A stretch of 64,000 nt of DNA from Lysinibacillus fusiformis (lineage in GTDB: Bacteria > Bacillota > Bacilli > Bacillales_A > Planococcaceae), in assembly GCF_002845985.1 (NCBI RefSeq), contig NZ_PDFK01000002.1, positions 744,001 through 808,000 on the forward strand, given 5' to 3'. Under the pieces are notes generated by a model, which did no database searches, was not told the DNA's origin, and saw only the letters and a program-made list of their open reading frames with translations. The position numbers were made by a program, and so were the translations under genes. The first letter of the stretch is position 1. Each line of letters begins with the position of its first letter. This document shows, piece by piece, positions 55,752 through 62,860 of the stretch.

Positions 55752-57389
55752 CTATTTACCTGCTTTTTGATATTCTAAAAGTTTATTGCGCAACGCTTCA
55801 TCACTTGAATAAATGTACAGACCCCTAATTCCACGCTTCATCAAGATATTGATTGAATTTAGGACGATTTTTTCCTTTGCTTCATTTACATTTTCAATTC
55901 CGTCCATACCTGTATATGCACCTTTATCCATATACTTACTCGTATCAATGCTGATTTCATCTTTAACAGCGTCATATTGAACAGATGGCCCAAGCACGAC
56001 ACCAACATAATTTAAATCAAAACCCTGTATTGTATAAATTGATCCAGCCTCGTGAACGGTTTCTGCTTTTTCTGCCCATGTATATTTCGTACTTGTTGTA
56101 TTCCATGGCAGTTGGTATTCACCATTGGATTCTTTCACGTAGTAGGTCCCACCATCTTTTTTATGTATGTAATCAAACGTTGATACAACACGACTTAAAC
56201 CGTGCTGAGTATTTTGGGATTTAATTTCATCATGCATGTCCTTCAAAGATTCAAATACTTTAAATTCATAGTTTTTATCTTTAGGAAGCGGCAATAATTT
56301 TTTACGCTTGAATTCGTTTATCCAATTGATTACGTCATCATTTGCTTGCATGCGAAATTGATTTGTTAACTGGTATTCTTCGTGAAAAGTACTTAATTTC
56401 TTAAGCCCTTCTAGTGTTGCTGCTCCCCATAGACTCTTCAGTTTTAATACTTGATCTTGATCATAAATAATGACAACTACCTTTGCTAGCTTCAAAAACT
56501 CCTCTAAATGATTATTGCCGTGGAATCCATTATAAGTATCTGGCTTTGTTAGCAATAAATGTGCTTCATCTACGAAAATGATATCAGCCTTTTTTCCCTC
56601 TTTTTGCAACATATTAATCAGAGACGTAGGTTTTGCAAAGTTTTTCCCTTTTAAATGTTTCACTTGTTTTGCTATATTTTTATATGTTTTAAACATTTCC
56701 TCATGGTTCACAGCTAAATAATTTTCTGTACGATATAAATTTGAAGATGCTTCTTCTACTCTTTCTTGAATCGTATTGAAAATAGAACTTAACACAACGC
56801 TTTTTCCAACACCCGCTTCACCTTCAATGATTAATAGACTTCCATATTCACTTGTGTTTTGAGTAACTCGTTTCTCACAAAACTCGAGTACTTTATCTTT
56901 TAATTCAAGTTGTTCTAAAGATAAATCTTTGAAAGGAGATAATTTAAATATATCTTTGTTTTCAATTACATGTAACTCATTGTCAACAAGCTTTTGTTCA
57001 TATAGTTTTTGCCAAAGTTCTTTAAATAGTTGTTGATCGTAATAAGGTTTATTGTAGTAGTTATGAGTAAAATCGTTAGCCATCTTACTTTTATTTTGAA
57101 GCGTATATTTTTCATCACCAAGGAAATAGTTAATCAGTTTTGTCTCTAGATGAAAGGTCGCTGATCGATTAAAGTGTTCGTGCTTAATCAAATTTACTTG
57201 TTGAATATTTTTACGTGCTTTTAAATGAGCTTTCATACGATTTTTAAAATAAACCGTTTCACCAATATAAGCTTCTTTATTGCCATTCAAAACATAAATA
57301 ACTGGATAATTTAAATACTGCTCTTTGTTGTTGATTTGATTGATGCTTTCTTGTATAAAAGGCCATGATAGTATTTCGATAGCTGTCAT
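55752..57389 (-). CDS. GIY-YIG nuclease fused to DUF2075 (Schlafen-like) helicase
   Basis: I use ATG 57389, placed seven bases after AAGGAG; an upstream GTG overlaps that site. The 545-aa product has a GIY-YIG-type domain at residues ~30-110 (PVIYVLNGNKEAYIGETVYF and then KNRMKAHLKARK). A DUF2075 ATPase/helicase domain follows: Walker A LLIIEGEAGVGKSVVLSS near 190, Walker B IIFVDEAHLLL near 270 and motif GSIYTIQGFDLNYVGVVLG near 460. It is coupled to a MazG-like gene. The layout suggests DNA or RNA cleavage guided by a helicase, probably anti-phage. Confidence 0.84.
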   Translation of the reverse strand: MTAIEILSWPFIQESINQINNKEQYLNYPVIYVLNGNKEAYIGETVYFKNRMKAHLKARKNIQQVNLIKHEHFNRSATFHLETKLINYFLGDEKYTLQNKSKMANDFTHNYYNKPYYDQQLFKELWQKLYEQKLVDNELHVIENKDIFKLSPFKDLSLEQLELKDKVLEFCEKRVTQNTSEYGSLLIIEGEAGVGKSVVLSSIFNTIQERVEEASSNLYRTENYLAVNHEEMFKTYKNIAKQVKHLKGKNFAKPTSLINMLQKEGKKADIIFVDEAHLLLTKPDTYNGFHGNNHLEEFLKLAKVVVIIYDQDQVLKLKSLWGAATLEGLKKLSTFHEEYQLTNQFRMQANDDVINWINEFKRKKLLPLPKDKNYEFKVFESLKDMHDEIKSQNTQHGLSRVVSTFDYIHKKDGGTYYVKESNGEYQLPWNTTSTKYTWAEKAETVHEAGSIYTIQGFDLNYVGVVLGPSVQYDAVKDEISIDTSKYMDKGAYTGMDGIENVNEAKEKIVLNSINILMKRGIRGLYIYSSDEALRNKLLEYQKAGK

Positions 57390-57407
57390 TTCTTTTCTCC
57401 TTATCAC

Positions 57408-57867
57408 AATACTACGTATATATAATTTAACTAGTCATAATTTATGTTACTATTTTATCATAATTATCCCTTTTTACTTGTAATAGACTTCTGATCAAAT
57501 GGAAGCTAATATTTTCGCACCAATTACTACTAGGGGTTAACTTAGCATACCTTACAGGTACATAAACACCCTATTCTCTATCTCTTACTTTAAATCCTTC
57601 AGCTACCTTCAGTTACTAGAACCCTCTATAATGGTGTTGAAATGTTTAATAACTGCAAATTGCAATGGTGGGGATAAATCACTATCACACTTTTTTATTT
57701 ATGTGTAAAACCTGCAAAAAAACCATTTGATGGGGTAAAGTTAATTTCCCTGTTTCACGATCTGTTAATAAAAAAATACTTTGAATTTGATGGATAAATC
57801 ATTTGCTGTTTATTTCCTATAAAAAAAGATACAATACTAGTAAAGAAAGGAAAACGGAGGGATTTTT
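57408..57867. other. Intergenic region, no firm gene
   Basis: AT-rich spacer between the divergent GIY-YIG gene and a small gene. It contains promoters but nothing I can name. Confidence 0.5.
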
Positions 57868-58026
57868 ATGACAAGATTTTTAAAAACGTTAGAAGCCCGT
57901 ATGAAAGAACCAGAGCTTAATCTGAATTTTTCAAAGACCGTTCAACCAAACAAAAAACTACTTAAGAAAAATGAAGCTGCCTACAACCAGGCAAAAGAAA
58001 ATTTTTATTTGGCACAAGACAAATAA
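57868..58026 (+). CDS. Small 52-aa protein of unknown function
   Basis: ATG 57868 has GGAGGGATTTTT before it and the frame ends before a terminator, so this looks like a real small gene. The product (MTRFLKTLEARMKEPELNLN, then FSKTVQPNKKLLKKNEAAYN) is basic, helical and soluble. The family was not recognised. Confidence 0.65.
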   Translation: MTRFLKTLEARMKEPELNLNFSKTVQPNKKLLKKNEAAYNQAKENFYLAQDK

Positions 58027-58038
58027 AATAAATTCATT

Positions 58039-58068
58039 CCTTACCTTCTAAATAGGTAAGGTTTTTTT
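58039..58068 (+). terminator. Terminator after the small gene
   Basis: CCTTACCT / AGGTAAGG followed by TTTTTTT. Confidence 0.88.
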
Positions 58069-58795
58069 TATAAATAATATTAATCTAGAAGTTATTCAAT
58101 ATTTTAGGAAGTATATCGAGAGCTTCACAAGAGCCATCTTGTTCGTGCTGTAAAATTTTACTATCATCAATTCATCTTAATCATGTTGAAAATCTTAGGA
58201 TAAATCATTTTCAATATACTCTAAGCTCACTAGAGTCCTGAGTTTTTCATATTTTTAAATACACCTCTATACAATAAGGTTAATTTTTCATTAGAAAAAC
58301 CTTAATTTCTGCATTAAACAGTAAACTAAGGTTTTTGTATACAGCTATTAAAACTGATAGATGAATTTAAGTTCAGTATTACTTTGTACTTAATCTATTT
58401 ATTAAATCTTTCAACGTCTTATCGTTTAATTGGTAAATAACTGACATAATTCCTCATCTATTTGCTCTTTTTCAATGTTTTGTATATCTTTTTCCATTGA
58501 AAACACCGCTTCATTAGGACTACTCATATTTCATCACAGTTATGTTTTGTTTCATTTTTTAAATGAAAATGCATCTCATAATTATGACCCCCTAATTCAA
58601 ACTTTTTGCGCAATAGGAGGTCATTTGATAAATATTCAGTTCTCTTAAAACTAGGTTTTGTAAATCTTAGCATACTGTCTTTAATTTTTCAACTTCTATC
58701 AAAAGAAATAAAAGAAGAAATAAATAAAAATTACTCTTAAAAAAATAAAATTTGGCGGGTATATTGTTTAGACAAAAAGCAAAGGAGCCAACAAA
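58069..58795. other. Intergenic region before the Xis-like gene
   Basis: Holds a hairpin (58295-58337, AAAACCTTA / TAAGGTTTT) and a possible frameshifted minus-strand small ORF (58379-58527; SSPNEAVFSMEKDIQNIEKE... then QLNDKTLKDLINRLSTK in another frame). I see no further feature. Confidence 0.5.
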
Positions 58796-59044
58796 ATGAC
58801 AGAACCAGAATTTAAACAATATCTAGAAGAGTTGAAAAATGAAATTATTACAGCTATTACTAAGCAAATATCCAAACCTGAGAAACAGTTACTAACTATT
58901 AGAGAAGCGGCTGAATATTTAGGAGTTTCGTATAACACCTTTCAAAAATTTAAATGTGAAGGGCTAAAAGTATTTGAAATCGATGGTACTAAACGAATCT
59001 ATAAACACGAATTAGATAAATTTATAGAAAAAAATAGCTACTAG
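58796..59044 (+). CDS. Excisionase-like (HTH_17) DNA-binding protein
   Basis: In this 82-aa protein residues ~35-80 read LLTIREAAEYLGVSYNTFQK, then IDGTKRIYKHELDKFI, the winged-helix pattern of excisionases (Xis) and MerR-like HTH_17 proteins. It lies 17 bases before int1 with its own AAAGGAGCC site. It should act as the recombination directionality factor of this island, binding next to att and promoting excision. Confidence 0.85.
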   Translation: MTEPEFKQYLEELKNEIITAITKQISKPEKQLLTIREAAEYLGVSYNTFQKFKCEGLKVFEIDGTKRIYKHELDKFIEKNSY

Positions 59045-59061
59045 AAAACGGAGGAGTTATT

Positions 59062-60180
59062 ATGGCAAAAATAAAAGCAATTAAATCATATAAGTTAGTA
59101 TCAGGGGAAACAAGATATAAATTCAAGATTTATCTAGGAACCACTTCTACCGGTAAACGAATTGAAACTACTCGACGTGGTTTTAAAACAATAACAGCTG
59201 CAACAAATGAATATTTACGACTTAAAATAAAATTTAAAGAAGGCTATCGCCCTGAAAAAAAGACATTTAGTGATATTTATAATGAATGGTTATCAATTTA
59301 TCGAAAATCCGTTAAACCTTCGACATATCATAAAACAAAACAACTTTTTCATGATCATATCCTGCCTTGTTTAGGTCACATTAAAATTCAATCTATTACT
59401 TACAAACATTGCGAAAATGCAGCATACATTTGGTATGATCAATTAAAAAAACACAAAACAGTCGAACATTATGCAGCCAAAGTATTTGATTATGCGATGA
59501 AATTAGATGTTATTGAACGAAATCCCATGAAGGCAGTTACGACACCCATTAAAAAGCAAAAAGAATCCACCAAAGACTACTATAGCCGTGAAGAACTAAT
59601 AGAGTTTTTAGAAGCTACTAAAAATGAAGATATAAAAAAATATGCATATTTACGGTTACTATGCTATACAGGTATTAGGCGTGGAGAAGGTTTTGCCTTA
59701 CAATGGAGTGACATCAATTTTGATAAAAAGGAAATTACAATAAACAAAGGTGTTACCTATGATGAAAATGGGAAACTAATAATTTCTTCCACTAAAACAT
59801 CTGATCATAGACTATTAAAGATTGATGATCGCACACTTGAAATTTTAAATGAGTGGAAAACAATTCAATCCGTTTTGCATTATAATTTAAGTAGCTATAG
59901 CCTTGTATTTTCTGATAAGAAAAATAATATTACTTATCCATCTAAGGCTTGGGACTGGTGCAATAATATCCAAGAAAAATATAAACTCAAAAAGATTTCT
60001 CCCCATGATTTAAGACGTACACATGCAACAATGTACTATATAAGTGGTGCAACACCATATGAAATAAAGAAAAGGTTAGGTCATAGCTTTAAAGATATTA
60101 CTTCAGATGTTTATATTATCGAAACGGATGAAATCAAGACTAATGCATTTAAAAATTTTATTCAATATATGAACTATTAG
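59062..60180 (+). CDS. Tyrosine integrase 1
   Basis: This 372-aa phage/ICE-type integrase has an arm-binding (AP2-like) domain at 1-60 (YKFKIYLGTTSTGKRIETTRRG), a SAM-like core-binding domain at ~70-150 and a catalytic domain at ~175-360. Its catalytic residues are Arg in CYTGIRRGEGFALQW, Lys in STKTSDHRLL, H-x-x-R in SPHDLRRTHATMYY and His...Tyr in LGHSFKDITSDVYII. All residues look present, so it is probably active. It is coupled to the Xis-like gene. It is closely related in layout to integrase 2 downstream. Confidence 0.9.
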   Translation: MAKIKAIKSYKLVSGETRYKFKIYLGTTSTGKRIETTRRGFKTITAATNEYLRLKIKFKEGYRPEKKTFSDIYNEWLSIYRKSVKPSTYHKTKQLFHDHILPCLGHIKIQSITYKHCENAAYIWYDQLKKHKTVEHYAAKVFDYAMKLDVIERNPMKAVTTPIKKQKESTKDYYSREELIEFLEATKNEDIKKYAYLRLLCYTGIRRGEGFALQWSDINFDKKEITINKGVTYDENGKLIISSTKTSDHRLLKIDDRTLEILNEWKTIQSVLHYNLSSYSLVFSDKKNNITYPSKAWDWCNNIQEKYKLKKISPHDLRRTHATMYYISGATPYEIKKRLGHSFKDITSDVYIIETDEIKTNAFKNFIQYMNY

Positions 60181-60210
60181 AACAAGTTTTTTAGCTTGTT
60201 CTTTTATTTT
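60179..60210 (+). terminator. Terminator after int1
   Basis: AGAACAAG / CTTGTTCT followed by a T-rich tract. It overlaps the int1 stop and is conserved in the relic at 28.3 kb. Confidence 0.8.
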
Positions 60211-60261
60211 TCTACAAACTCTAATTTGTCTTTAAACGCTATAAATAATATGATAAATATG

Positions 60262-60318
60262 TAAGGTACTACTTACCTTACACTCTGTCTCCGTAAGCAG
60301 AACAGAGGAGGAATTACT
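60262..60318 (+). promoter_or_regulatory. Conserved int2 leader with hairpins
   Basis: GTAAGGTA / TACCTTAC forms one hairpin. CTCTGT / ACAGAG forms a second that abuts the GAGGAGG ribosome site. The block is kept in the relic copy at ~28.4 kb, where point changes interrupt the second hairpin. It may control int2 translation or transcription. Confidence 0.5.
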
Positions 60319-61482
60319 TTGGCGAGAAATCCCCAAATCAAAGAGTACACATTAAAAGATGGCGAAAAGCGTTTTATGTTTAAGTTTTACCTTGGTACAG
60401 ATTCATTAACTGGAAAGCCTTTAACTACTACTCGACGTGGTTTTAAATCACGTAATGAAGCTCAAGATGCTATGAATCAGTTACAGCTCGAGGTATACAG
60501 TGGCACATATAAAAAACAACAATATGAAACGTATCAAGATATTTATAACATGTGGGTTGAGCAGTACGAAAACAGCGTTGAAGAAAGTACATTTGTAAAA
60601 ACTATTGGTATCTTTAAAAATCACATTTTACCTGCTATGGGTACTTATAAAGTTGACAAGATTGATATTGCAACTTGCCAAAAGCATGTAAATCAGTGGG
60701 CTAAAAAGCTAAAGCGGTTTCGCATGGTTAAGTCCTATGCTGCAAAAGTTCTCGATTATGCGATTAAACATGGCTACATTGATAAAAATCCTTTTACATT
60801 GGTTGAGATGCCTAAGAAGCGAAAGCAAATCGTTTTAGATGAGGCAGAATTTGAAAACTTTTACGAACGAGAACAATTAATAAAACTACTTCAAAGCTTT
60901 GAACAGCAAGATAATCTAATGGTTTATACAATATTTCATGTATTGAGCTATTCAGGTATGCGTAAAGGCGAGTTATTAGCACTGACGTGGAATGATATCA
61001 ACTTTGAACGAAGTGAAATTCGTATTAACAAAGCGATTTCACGCGGCAAGGATTGTCAATTGTACCTGAAGACAACTAAAAATGGTGTAGTGCGAACAAT
61101 TAAAATGGATGAAACGTCAATGTCTTTACTATTAAAATGGAAGTTCCAGCAAAGTAAGATTTATTTAGAAAAAGGCATTAATACATCTAATAAAAAACAA
61201 CTCGTATTTAGCAATAAACATAACCGCTTCATCCAACCTGTTCAAACGCAAAAGTGGCTCCATAAAGTAATTGATAAATACAAGCTTCAGCCTATTACTA
61301 CACATGGTTTACGCCATACCCATTGCTCACTATTATTTGAAGCGGGTGCAAGTATTAAAGAAGTACAGGAAAGGCTAGGACATACAGATGTTAAAACGAC
61401 AATGGACATTTATACGCATGTAACCAAGAAAACCAAAGCTAGCACAATTGAAAAGTTTGATGCATACATCAATTCACGCTAA
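60319..61482 (+). CDS. Tyrosine integrase 2 (att-proximal)
   Basis: This 387-aa integrase starts at TTG 60319 behind GAGGAGG. It has an arm-binding domain (RFMFKFYLGTDSLTGKPLTTTRRG), a core-binding domain (TFVKTIGIFKNHILPAMGTYK) and a catalytic domain with Arg in SYSGMRKGELLALTW, Lys in KTTKNGVVRTIKM, H-x-x-R in THGLRHTHCSLL and His...Tyr in LGHTDVKTTMDIYTHV. It ends ~145 bases from the tmRNA att copy, the normal place for the enzyme that recognises this site. Integrase 1 upstream is a paralogue; which one drives insertion cannot be told. Confidence 0.92.
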   Translation: MARNPQIKEYTLKDGEKRFMFKFYLGTDSLTGKPLTTTRRGFKSRNEAQDAMNQLQLEVYSGTYKKQQYETYQDIYNMWVEQYENSVEESTFVKTIGIFKNHILPAMGTYKVDKIDIATCQKHVNQWAKKLKRFRMVKSYAAKVLDYAIKHGYIDKNPFTLVEMPKKRKQIVLDEAEFENFYEREQLIKLLQSFEQQDNLMVYTIFHVLSYSGMRKGELLALTWNDINFERSEIRINKAISRGKDCQLYLKTTKNGVVRTIKMDETSMSLLLKWKFQQSKIYLEKGINTSNKKQLVFSNKHNRFIQPVQTQKWLHKVIDKYKLQPITTHGLRHTHCSLLFEAGASIKEVQERLGHTDVKTTMDIYTHVTKKTKASTIEKFDAYINSR

Positions 61483-61487
61483 TTCTT

Positions 61488-61537
61488 TGACCCAATTTTG
61501 ACCTAGTTTGACCCCAAAAATGACCCAAAACCGTTTG
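61488..61537 (+). repeat. TGACC repeats inside the right end (candidate integrase arm sites)
   Basis: Four units in a row: TGACCCAATTT, TGACCTAGTT, TGACCCCAAAAA and TGACCCAAAACC, spaced about 11-12 bases. The unit TGACCCAAAACc/g also occurs just inside the left end. Confidence 0.6.
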
Positions 61538-61561
61538 ATATCAGTTTAAAGTTTTTGAAAT

Positions 61562-61604
61562 AAAAAAAGCGCCAAACCCTTGATATATCAAGGAATTTGA
61601 CACT
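61562..61604 (-). terminator. Terminator downstream of ssrA, supplied by the island
   Basis: On the minus strand AGTGTCAAATTCCTTGAT and ATCAAGGGTTTGGCGCT pair with G-U wobbles and one bulge, followed by TTTTTTT. It lies within the island, ~25 bases past the tmRNA 3' end. Confidence 0.75.
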
Positions 61605-61631
61605 TTTTGAAACTATATTGTTTCCAATGTA

Positions 61632-61984
61632 TGGAGACGGCGGGAGTCGAACCCGCGTCCAAAGACTCCAATACTTCAGCTTCTACGCGTGTAGTTTGCC
61701 TATTTAGGATTCACGTAACATTATGCCGACAAACAGGCGTCCTGTACGCTAACCTGGAAATCTCTTGTCGATGACTCAGGTGGTACCATCGACCGTATCC
61801 CACTAAAGTTGGGCCCCACGTTCTCTACATGGGCGATAGAGAGGCAGAGCGCTTACGAGCTTACGCTGCGAAAGCTAAGTTTTGTTGTTTGCCAGTTATT
61901 ATATAACTGTCGTTGATGACGGAGCCGAGCCCTCCGACGCGCGACTAAAGCTTGAACCATCCCTGTCGAATCCGTAACGTCCCC
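61632..61984 (-). ncRNA. ssrA: Transfer-messenger RNA (tmRNA)
   Basis: The minus strand begins GGGGACGTTACGGATTCGAC and ends GGGTTCGACTCCCGCCGTCTCCA, the two halves of the tRNA-Ala-like domain. In the middle GGCAAACAACAAAACTTAGC continues to a TAA at 61863-61861, encoding the tag GKQQNLAFAA (AGKQQNLAFAA with the charged alanine). tmRNA with SmpB rescues stalled ribosomes and marks the nascent chain for ClpXP-type proteolysis. The CCA end is not encoded: TAC follows the discriminator A. The 3' 18 bases are the island attachment site. smpB lies next door upstream. Confidence 0.96.
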
Positions 61985-62185
61985 TTGATATATGAATCAA
62001 AGCGGTTGGGCTTCGTTCAAACAAAGAGCTAGAATTGCTTCTAGTACGGTGGGAGCTTAAAGTACGCTTCCATGAAATCTGGCAATCAGTAATACATATT
62101 ATAAAACAAAACTAGCGATAGTTCAAGTATCCCGCTATTGTATAAAAAATTGGCTTAAATACCTAGGATATCCGCTAGATTGGGC
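61985..62185. promoter_or_regulatory. ssrA upstream region
   Basis: AT-rich spacer upstream of ssrA, expected to hold its promoter. I cannot name exact boxes with confidence. Confidence 0.4.
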
Positions 62186-62269
62186 TTTCTATCCATCACT
62201 TTTGTTGTTCTATCCACCACATTTCAATCTCTCTCCGTCACTTTCGCCGTTCTATCCGCCTCGCCCAGC
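62186..62269 (+). repeat. Four imperfect tandem repeats of ~21 bp
   Basis: Units starting TTTCTATCCATCACTTTTG, TTCTATCCACCACATTTC, CTCTCTCCGTCACTTTCG and TTCTATCCGCCTCGCCC follow each other with a ~21-base period. They lie between smpB and ssrA; no coding role is seen. Confidence 0.55.
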
Positions 62270-62282
62270 ATCAACACCTAAA

Positions 62283-62310
62283 AAAGCTCACCAACAACAA
62301 GGTGAGCTTT
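62283..62310 (-). terminator. Terminator after smpB
   Basis: AAAGCTCACC / GGTGAGCTTT, 8-base loop, located 12 bases past the smpB stop. Confidence 0.85.
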
Positions 62311-62321
62311 CTCGAAATCTA

Positions 62322-62789
62322 TTAATATTGATTTTTTGATTTGAAGGTACGTTCCATTTCGCGTTTGGCTTCTTTTTTGCGCATGTCGTTACGTTTATCG
62401 TAGTCTTTTTTTCCTTTGCCGACGCCGATTAAAAGCTTGGCATAGCCGTCTTTGATGTACATTTTCAATGGAACAATTGTGTAGCCGTCACGCTTTACGG
62501 CACCGACTAGCTCGCCGATTTGCTTTTTATGGAGCAGCAGCTTGCGGGCGCGTAGTGGGTCGTGATTGAAACGGTTGCCTTGATCGAAGGGGCTGACATG
62601 CATGTTGCTAATCCATGCTTCGCCATTGGTGATTCGGACATAGGAGTCCTTTAGTTGGGCCTTGCCTGCACGGATGGATTTGATTTCTGTGCCGGTTAGG
62701 ACCATGCCTGCTTCGATTGTTTCCTCAATAAAGTAATCATGTCCAGCTTTTTTGTTTTGTGCTAATACTTTTCCAGAACCTTTTGCCAT
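62322..62789 (-). CDS. smpB: SsrA-binding protein SmpB
   Basis: I use ATG 62789, behind GAGGGTG, rather than the GTG nine bases upstream. The 155-aa basic RNA-binding protein has the family signature [37 protein letters not shown] in residues ~18-54, [23 protein letters not shown] near 75-97 and the tail [21 protein letters not shown]. It binds the tRNA-like part of tmRNA and is essential for trans-translation. It follows rnr and precedes ssrA on the same strand, the standard Bacillales order. Confidence 0.96.
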   Translation of the reverse strand: MAKGSGKVLAQNKKAGHDYFIEETIEAGMVLTGTEIKSIRAGKAQLKDSYVRITNGEAWISNMHVSPFDQGNRFNHDPLRARKLLLHKKQIGELVGAVKRDGYTIVPLKMYIKDGYAKLLIGVGKGKKDYDKRNDMRKKEAKREMERTFKSKNQY

Positions 62790-62815
62790 ATTCTTCACCC
62801 TCTACTTAAAGGTTG

Positions 62816-62860
62816 AGCATTAGCGAAAGCATCCTTACTTAGGACACTTTCGCTAATGCT
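62816..62860 (-). terminator. Stem-loop between rnr and smpB
   Basis: Perfect 14-bp stem AGCATTAGCGAAAG / CTTTCGCTAATGCT at the rnr stop. No long T-run is present, so it may be an attenuator or mRNA-stabilising hairpin. Confidence 0.7.

Larger units (their letters stand above)
31937..61644. mobile_element. Genomic island (~29.7 kb) integrated at the 3' end of ssrA
   Basis: The 18-bp sequence ATGTATGGAGACGGCGGG occurs exactly twice as a direct repeat, at 31937-31954 and 61627-61644. The right copy is the 3' end of the tmRNA gene. tmRNA 3' ends are well-known attB sites for tyrosine integrases. Two such integrases and an Xis-like protein lie at the right end, next to the tmRNA copy. The DNA between is more AT-rich than the core flanks and carries defence genes. 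The island keeps the tmRNA intact and supplies a new downstream sequence, including a terminator. Confidence 0.93.

Noticed and set aside
58379..58527. Two short minus-strand frames that could be one frameshifted small gene
   Set aside because: The protein-like composition is suggestive, but there is no ribosome site or known family. It is noted only in the intergenic entry.
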